This document shows positions 58,691-64,000 of a DNA stretch of 64,000 bases, piece after piece. The position numbers and the translations under genes are program-made. The notes under the pieces are model-generated. The model was not told the DNA's origin. It searched no databases and was given only the letters and a program-made list of their open reading frames with translations. The stretch's first letter is position 1. Each line of letters opens with the position of its first letter. The stretch is from Delphinus delphis (lineage: Eukaryota; Chordata; Mammalia; Artiodactyla; Delphinidae). The DNA is taken from NCBI RefSeq assembly GCF_949987515.2, contig NC_082692.2, positions 90,095,488-90,159,487 of the forward strand, given 5' to 3'.

Positions 58691-59830
58691 AATGCTGGTA
58701 TACTCACAAATGAAAGCAGATGTGCCTTAAATAAAAAGAAAACAGCCGTTTTGTGGTATTTCAGAGAGACATCTGATTAATAAACTGGTTGATATTCTTA
58801 AATTGTACAAGGTATTGTTTCAGTCCTATTGACCATCCAAGGATTATTAAAAAAATATTTTGTTTTGAGTTCCAAAACTTATCCTGGAGAATAGACAATT
58901 TGTTTACTGTTTTTTCCCCCACTGGCCATTACCTGATAGCTCAGGAAATCTTTTCCTGGAGTGCTTCTCACTACCTAGCATGTCTGGGTCAGAACAATTA
59001 CAATGGTTAATTGCAAATGAAGAGGCTTTTAGGCATCTGAATGGATTTTGGAAAGTGGATGGGGTTCAAATATGCTGAAACTGCAGCTTGCATTGTTCCA
59101 GGACGTTATTTTTGGTCCCCTGAATAACAGCTGCTGCATATGGTAGTTGTTGAGTTTTCTGCTAAAGATCCATTTACTAGCACAAATAGTAAATGTTTGC
59201 ATGTGCTATTTTGATACATCTCCTGTGAGGCTCCATTTCTGCATTTAAATATGGATCACATATGGTGAACTGAAATAACTTTTGTATGTAAAGCGTATGT
59301 CCAAGGAGTAAACCAAAGAGACACAGTGTATAGCACTGTCATGTTCCATGCACCTTCTATATAGGCTAAATTTTAATGAAAAATAATATAACCAAAACCA
59401 CATAAGGAAAAGTTCCATTTCATAGTTATAACACTAGTGATTAGCAACATGGATTAGCAACATATATAATGTATAATAAATGCTATTGCTCAAAATTTAA
59501 TTAATGTAAGACTATATAAAATTTCAATATTACAAAAGTAATAAGGATAAAATATATCATGGAGATAGTGCAGTAAATCTCAATGTATTTGAATTCACAA
59601 CAACTAGAAAATTCAGAAATACAACAGCCCTCCAGAATCTACACTTAATTTTTATGGAAAATAAAATAATATATGGACATCAAATCAATAGATGCTTTAG
59701 ATATGGATTCACTGTTCAGGGAATTTACAATTTGCTAGTATCAATGTGATTTATGGGCAAATAATGATAGTAAACAAGAAAGGGAAATGTGTCCTACAAG
59801 AGAGTCTGATAAAGTACTAGAGAATTTACT
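58691..59830. other. No recognisable feature
   Basis: AT-rich sequence beyond the L1 tail with no supported gene or repeat family. Confidence 0.45.
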
Positions 59831-59834
59831 GACC

Positions 59835-59932
59835 AGGAATCAGGAGCCTTGGGGCTCAGCTGAGCTTCACCAATTCCAGGCTAGTAAATTTCTTCCCTCT
59901 CTGAGCTGATGTTCTCCCCTTTGTAAAGTGGG
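59835..59932 (+). mobile_element. MIR-family fragment, cut by the LTR
   Basis: AGGAGCCTTGGGGCTCAGC, AAATTTCTTCCCTCTCTGAGC and CCTTTGTAAAGTGGG match the second half of plus-strand MIR. The MLT1 LTR begins immediately after. Confidence 0.55.
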
Positions 59933-59935
59933 TCC

Positions 59936-60322
59936 AATGGACTGAATTGTGTCCCTCCCAAATTTCATAGTTTGAAGGCCTAACCCCCAATGTGATGATA
60001 TTTGGAAGTAGGGCCTTTGGAAAGTAATTACGTTTAGATGAGGTTATGAGGATGGGACCACCATAATGAGATTATCGTCCTTATAAGGAGAACAGAGACC
60101 AGAGCATGCTCCCATCCCTCCCCCGATGGCCCTGTGAAGACACAGGGAGAGGACAGTTACATGCACGCCAGGAAAAAAGCTCTCACCAGGGAACCAAACT
60201 GGCCTGTGTCTTGATCTTGGACTTCCTAGTCTGCAGAACTGTGAGAAGTAAATCTCTATTGTTTAAGCCTATGGTATTCTATGGTATTCTGTTATAGCAG
60301 CCCTAGCAGAGTAATACACTAG
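59936..60322 (+). mobile_element. MLT1-type solo LTR (ERVL-MaLR)
   Basis: Reads TGGACTGAATTGTGTCCCTCC, TGAAGGCCTAACCCCCAATGTGATG, GGGCCTTTGGAAAGTAATTA, GATGAGGTTATGAGGATGGGACC, TCTTGATCTTGGACTTCC, AGAACTGTGAGAAGTAAAT and GTTATAGCAGCCCTAGCAGAG, the complete order of MLT1 landmarks. The polyadenylation signal AATAAA is altered to AGTAAA. No gag, pol or env remnant flanks it, so it is a solo LTR from recombination. A short tandem TATGGTATTC duplication lies near its 3' end (60270-60290). Confidence 0.88.
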
Positions 60323-60604
60323 GTAAATTCAAGAAGGCTAAATGGTTTTCAGTCTATGTGCCATACCTCTCTGGTTGGTATCTAACAGTTTTTTCCCCTG
60401 ACTCTGAAACACTATAAGGTTCTAAAAGGTATGTTCTATTCCAGTTTTTGTTCTTACTACATTTTTTAAAAAACATTTTTCAAATACCTTAAAGTTGAAA
60501 CCATGTATGGCTTATTTGATAACTCTGAGTAAAATGAAATATTTAATTAAACAGAACCCCTTATTCCCCAAGCATTAGGGGATTTACTTGTAATTTAGTT
60601 AAAT

Positions 60605-60735
60605 AAAGCCTACTGATATCTCACAGCAATCCTATGAAGTAAGAACATCTTAATACTGTTCTCTCATATTCAAAATAATGATGCAATGAGTAGCTAAGGT
60701 TATGTCCTCTGATCACAAAGTTTTCAAGCGAAAGT
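60605..60735 (-). mobile_element. MIR-family fragment
   Basis: TCTCACAGCAATCCTATGAAGTAAG and AGCTAAGGTTATGTCC...GATCACAAAG match antisense MIR, diverged. Confidence 0.5.
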
Positions 60736-60827
60736 AACTATTTCAAATAGGTTGGTACATTTAAAATAAAGACTCTCTAACGCAGTACATATGTGAAAGC
60801 AGCTTTCTTTAAACAGAGGATTCTAAG

Positions 60828-60975
60828 GGGTGGGATAGGGAGGGTGGGAGGGAGGCTCAAGAGGGAGGGGATATGGGGATATATGTATACATATAGCTGA
60901 TTCACTTAGTTGTACAGCAGAAACTAACAACATTATAAAGCAATTATAGTCCAATAAAGATGTGGGAAAAAAAAG
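60828..60975 (+). mobile_element. 5'-truncated L1 3' UTR fragment
   Basis: GGGTGGGATAGGGAGGGTGGG, GGATATATGTATACATATAGCTGATTCA, CAGCAGAAACTAACAAC and CAATAAAGATGTGGG with an A-run are the last about 145 nt of an L1 3' UTR, very similar to 58521-58655. Confidence 0.93.
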
Positions 60976-61144
60976 TCTACTTGTGACCATCTATTCCATT
61001 ATATGATAGTCAACAATTCACCTTATAATAAATACAGTTCACTCATAATAAATACCAAAGGTTTACATTCTTTGTAACTTGCCAAATCACCTCAATTAAA
61101 TTTCAATAAAGTCCCTCAAAATGCTAATTCCTGAGCATCTATTT

Positions 61145-61400
61145 TTGACAGCTGAATACTATTATATGTACAGTGGATATACCACAGTTCATTTTCAAAA
61201 ATCCCTGTAACCTGGCTATTTGGATTCCTTCCAACTTTTTACCGTAAAATTAAAAGCTATAATTAACATTCTTACACACAAATCTTTGCTTATTTGTGTG
61301 AGCATATGTTTCTCTTTGACAAATTCCTAGATGGAGATTTGCTGGGTCAAGTCAACATGTGATGATGTTGAAATTTATATGGACAACATTGGTCAGAAAA
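61145..61400 (-). mobile_element. Old L1 fragment
   Basis: CTGAATACTATTATATGTACAGTGGATATACCACAGTTC, TTCCTTCCAACTTTTTACC and AATTCCTAGATGGAGATTTGCTGGGTCAAG match the antisense C-terminal and 3' region of an old L1. Confidence 0.65.
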
Positions 61401-62421
61401 TACGTAATTTTATTTTTTCAGTAACTGAACTCAACGTAGCTCATGATTTCCCATTTCAGTGAATTACTGAAAATAATTACACTTGTTAATTGAATTCAAA
61501 GTGTTTCAATCATTGTTTATTTAAAACTCAGTCACTTTTGGGTAAATACTCAATTAAATATAAGATTCTCCCCCTTCCCCTCCTCTTGCCCACTCTTCCA
61601 TGATAGTGTGAGTCCTACGTGTAGAGCAGGGACATATTACACCATCCTGGCTTTTGCTCTATGCGCTGCCCTTGTTCCTCGTTGCCTCTGTCGAGGTGTG
61701 AGTCAACACCTGGTCTTAGAGGACCGGCCCCCTGTCTTTCCTGCTTCCTATCAGCAAAGCCCATGCCTCTATACCTCTGGTCTGAACTTGAGGCTTCTTT
61801 TTGTCCATTTCTATACTGATCCTTGTTTAGTTCAGGAACTGCTAGCTGCCTTCTCCACACCTGATTGAGATATTTAAACTGCCCTCAGGTCTAGAAATCT
61901 CTTACAGTCATTGCTATTCTACTACTACACGAATGTCCTCGTGCTTCAGTGTCTTCTGGATGCAGGCATCGGTAAGAGGTTGTCTGTCTTCCATGATATA
62001 AGCTTTTCTGCTCTGGAATGTCCCCCCCACAAACTTGTGGAAAAGTTAGAATAAGAATCCCCTTCTTAGGCATCCATTAGCGTCTATACTCTTATCTCAT
62101 CCCACTCTAAATCCCATTGCTTCTAGATAGTCAAAAATCTTACTTACATTGGGCAGGAAGAACGTGATCACACCATACATTTTCCTTGTTCTGTAGCTTA
62201 TAGTTTAAAATCTTTGCTGACTCTTACAATCTTCCCATGTTATTTTTAAAGCTTATATTTTGGAATTCTGAAAAGTATCTTTTTACTCTTTTTTTCAAAG
62301 CCCAATGCTTGCAAATCCAGGGGCCTTTAAAATCTCCAAGCATGATTCCAATTAAATGTTAACAGGTTAGGAGTTTTGTTTTTTCTTTTTTAGTGTCTAA
62401 GCATCATGGGGTAGCTGTTGT
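61401..62421. other. Unassigned, slightly GC-richer
   Basis: Two overlapping opposite-strand frames (61608-61868 plus, 61615-61860 minus) have no domain, signal of family membership or good splice sites. It may be an unrecognised old repeat. No gene called. Confidence 0.4.
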
Positions 62422-62436
62422 GAGTCTTTTTTAAAA

Positions 62437-62505
62437 ACGTATTTTATTGAAGTATAGTTGATTTACAATCTTGTGTTAATTTTTGCTGTACAGCAAAGTG
62501 ATTCA

Positions 62506-62549
<44 letters not shown>

Positions 62550-62852
62550 ACCGTTTTCATATTCTTTTACATTATGATTTATTTACATTTACATTATGAT
62601 TTATTACAGGATATTGAATATACTTCCCTGTGCTATACAGTAGGACCTTGTTGTTTATACATTCTATATATCTGTTTGCATCTGCTAATCCCAAACTCCC
62701 AATCCATCCTTGCCCCACTCTCCCCTCCCCCTTGGCAGCCACAAGTGTGTTCTCTGTGTCTGTGGGTCTGTTTCTGTTTCTTAGATAAGTTCGTTTGTGT
62801 CGTATTTCATATTCCACATATAAGTGATATCATATGGTATTTGTGTTTCTAG
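62437..62852 (-). mobile_element. 5'-truncated L1 3' end
   Basis: The target duplication GAGTCTTTTTTAAAA (62422-62436) and its copy with one mismatch (62853-62867) bound the piece. It contains TTATTGAAGTATAGTTGATTTAC, GCTGTACAGCAAAGTGATTCAG, a (TA)n at about 62512-62540, and CTATACAGTAGGACCTTGTTG. A 22-bp local duplication (ACATTATGATTTATT) lies at about 62569-62606. Confidence 0.93.
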
Positions 62853-63059
62853 GAGTCTATTTTAAAATAACATTTGTTCACATCATTTTCAGAAAATAAA
62901 AATAAATGGTGATTTAGAAAATAAAACCATTTAGATAATGGTTAGCTTGTTGCTTTGGAAGGTGAGAATTGCAATGATAAAATATGTCTCTATTTCATTT
63001 TTATTTAAGAGCAGTTTTATTAGTGAAATTTGAGGTATCATAGATAAGTAATTTCAGTC

Positions 63060-63066
<7 letters not shown>

Positions 63067-63094
<28 letters not shown>

Positions 63095-63290
63095 GTGGTA
63101 CGCGGGCCTCTCACTGTTGTTGCCTCTCCCGTTGCGGAGCACAGGCTCCGGACGCGCAGGCTCAGCGGCCATGGCTCACGGGCCCAGCCACTCCGCGGCA
63201 TGTGGGATCTTCCCGGACCGGGGCACGAACCCGTCCGTGTCCCCTGCATCGGCAGGCGGACTCTCAACCACTGCGCCACCAGGGAAGCCC
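63067..63290 (-). mobile_element. CHR-type SINE, young
   Basis: The perfect 13-bp duplication TCAGTCTATTTTT lies at 63054-63066 and 63291-63303. A T-run of about 30 precedes GGTACGCGGGCCTCTCACTG. CpGs are nearly all retained. A private 4-bp duplication (CCGTCCGTGTCC at about 63231) lies in the B-box region. The long intact tail and CpGs indicate one of the youngest insertions in the window. Confidence 0.96.
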
Positions 63291-63303
63291 TCAGTCTATT
63301 TTT

Positions 63304-63771
63304 GAAAAGCGATCATCAGTGGAGAAAATCATTGTGAGAGCCTACATGATGTTTTTACTCTTGGATTTAGTAGGTAGTTTTTTTCTATCACTGGAAAAAG
63401 AAATAAGGGAGGCTTTTATACTGATGTAATTAAATTAAGGGGAAATAAAGAGTTGTAAATTTCTCTGGGTCTGAGCAATTTTATATAAAATGCATTGTCA
63501 ATGTGTAAAAGAATCACACTCATTCTCTAGAAGTTTCCCGTAAAAAGGTTATTCCCAGTTTACTAAGTTGTTTCTGAGTCTTCATTATCAGAACATTTAT
63601 TTGAGCCCAAGCCTGTAGCTACCATATAAGAAAGAAGTGATCACTGCACAGCATTCACTAATGAATTGACCATTTGGAAAATTAACCTCCACTCAAACAT
63701 TCTTCTCAACTTATTCTGTGTATCTGTGACTATCATCAGTGTATTTGTAGGTCAGACTATTAACATTGCAG
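63304..63771. other. Unassigned sequence leading to the exon-like segment
   Basis: AT-rich with no repeat recognised. The last 30 nt contain TATTAAC (branch-like) and end GCAG at 63768-63771. If the next segment is an exon, this is its upstream intron. Confidence 0.4.
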
Positions 63772-63938
63772 TAAACAATTGCAAATCTTGTACAAGATGC
63801 AAGATATCAAGAAGTCACTGAAGATAATTATGGAAAACTCGGCAACTCCAGGCAAAGCCATTGATGATATGACAGAGATAGACCAGTTAAAATTGAAGAG
63901 AAAAATCAATGCGGACAGAGAGATAATAGACAATTCAA
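63772..63938 (+). CDS. Candidate internal coding exon of an unidentified gene (partial)
   Basis: This is the only stretch that looks like a host coding exon. The acceptor CATTGCAG ends at 63771, eight bases after the last in-frame stop (TAA 63761-63763). From 63773 the frame runs 55 codons without interruption, beginning KQLQILYKMQDIKKSLK, through TPGKAIDDMTEIDQLKLKRK, to REIIDNS. It meets donor TTCAA|GTAAGA at 63939. Past the donor the frame stops within 17 nt. The peptide is rich in K, D, E, I and L, with no low complexity, and looks helical or coiled-coil. Phases would be 2 at the start and 1 at the end. Weak points are a thin polypyrimidine tract and no second exon visible. It could instead be a retrocopy fragment. 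I do not recognise the protein. Confidence 0.45.
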
Positions 63939-64000
63939 GTAAGAATGCTTTGTGACCCAAAGGGCTATGAGGAACCCTTGAAGAAATTTCTGAAAACTTG
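63939..64000 (+). other. Possible intron start, or coding continuation after a frameshift
   Basis: GTAAGAATG at 63939 is a good splice donor. However, in a +1 frame the following bases also read CDPKGYEEPLKKFLKT to the window edge, which is protein-like. If that text is homologous to the same protein, the segment would be a processed pseudogene with a frameshift rather than exon plus intron. Confidence 0.3.

Noticed and set aside
61608..61868. 86-codon frame resembling a secreted peptide start
   Set aside because: An overlapping opposite-strand frame of the same length exists, there is no conserved cysteine pattern and no promoter or splice evidence.
63092..63337. Recurring GC-rich open frames such as LPLRSTGSGRAGSAAMAHGPS at several loci
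   Set aside because: All are antisense or sense readings of the same CHR SINE. The repetition across the window shows a repeat, not a protein family.
1..64000. Search for CRISPR arrays, operons, phage or bacterial defence systems
   Set aside because: No regularly spaced direct repeats and no prokaryotic gene organisation. The content is mammalian throughout.

Overview
This is vertebrate nuclear DNA, almost certainly from a cetacean (whale, dolphin or porpoise). The clearest evidence is about a dozen tRNA-derived SINEs that start GGGCTTCCCTGGTGGCGCAG, the signature of the cetacean CHR family. The window also has cetartiodactyl-type L1 LINEs and the usual placental fossils: MIR, MER5-type hAT elements, an MLT1 solo LTR and L2/CR1-like remnants. 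Base composition is AT-rich. I see no bacterial-type operon, CRISPR array, rRNA or functional tRNA gene. Nearly every long open frame is L1 or antisense SINE sequence. || Layout: 1-5940 is a long minus-strand L1 with an old-type 5' UTR, carrying three SINEs and one small L1 fragment nested inside it. About 6150-7260 is a decayed plus-strand L1 ORF2 tail. 7656-8090 is an insertion that reads as an L1 3' transduction. 8.1-21.7 kb is mostly quiet DNA with scattered CHR SINEs, MIRs, one MER5 and microsatellites. 21.8-23.0 kb is a MER5 split by an L1 and a SINE. 24-32 kb is AT-rich with little recognisable. 32.2-33.5 kb is an ancient L1 5' region. 36.8-38.1 kb holds two L1 tails facing each other in opposite orientation. 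39-52 kb has MIRs, LINE fossils, a decayed LTR and two SINEs. 52.1-58.7 kb is a near-full-length plus-strand L1 with an intact ORF1, a dead ORF2 and a SINE in its 5' UTR. 59.8-63.3 kb has an MLT1 LTR, L1 tails and a young SINE. || The only host coding signal I consider credible is at the right edge: a 167-nt plus-strand exon-like segment (63772-63938) bounded by an AG acceptor and a GTAAGA donor, with a uniform open frame of helical, charged protein. If real, the rest of the window is probably intron or upstream sequence of that gene. I could not name the protein. || The most unusual structural item is 7656-8090. It has a 15-bp target-site duplication, an exact TT/AAAA cleavage site, a 10-nt L1 3' terminus plus poly(A), then about 400 nt of non-L1 DNA ending in a second poly(A). 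Repeat calls rest on recognising consensus features by eye; family subnames and ends marked approximate need RepeatMasker.
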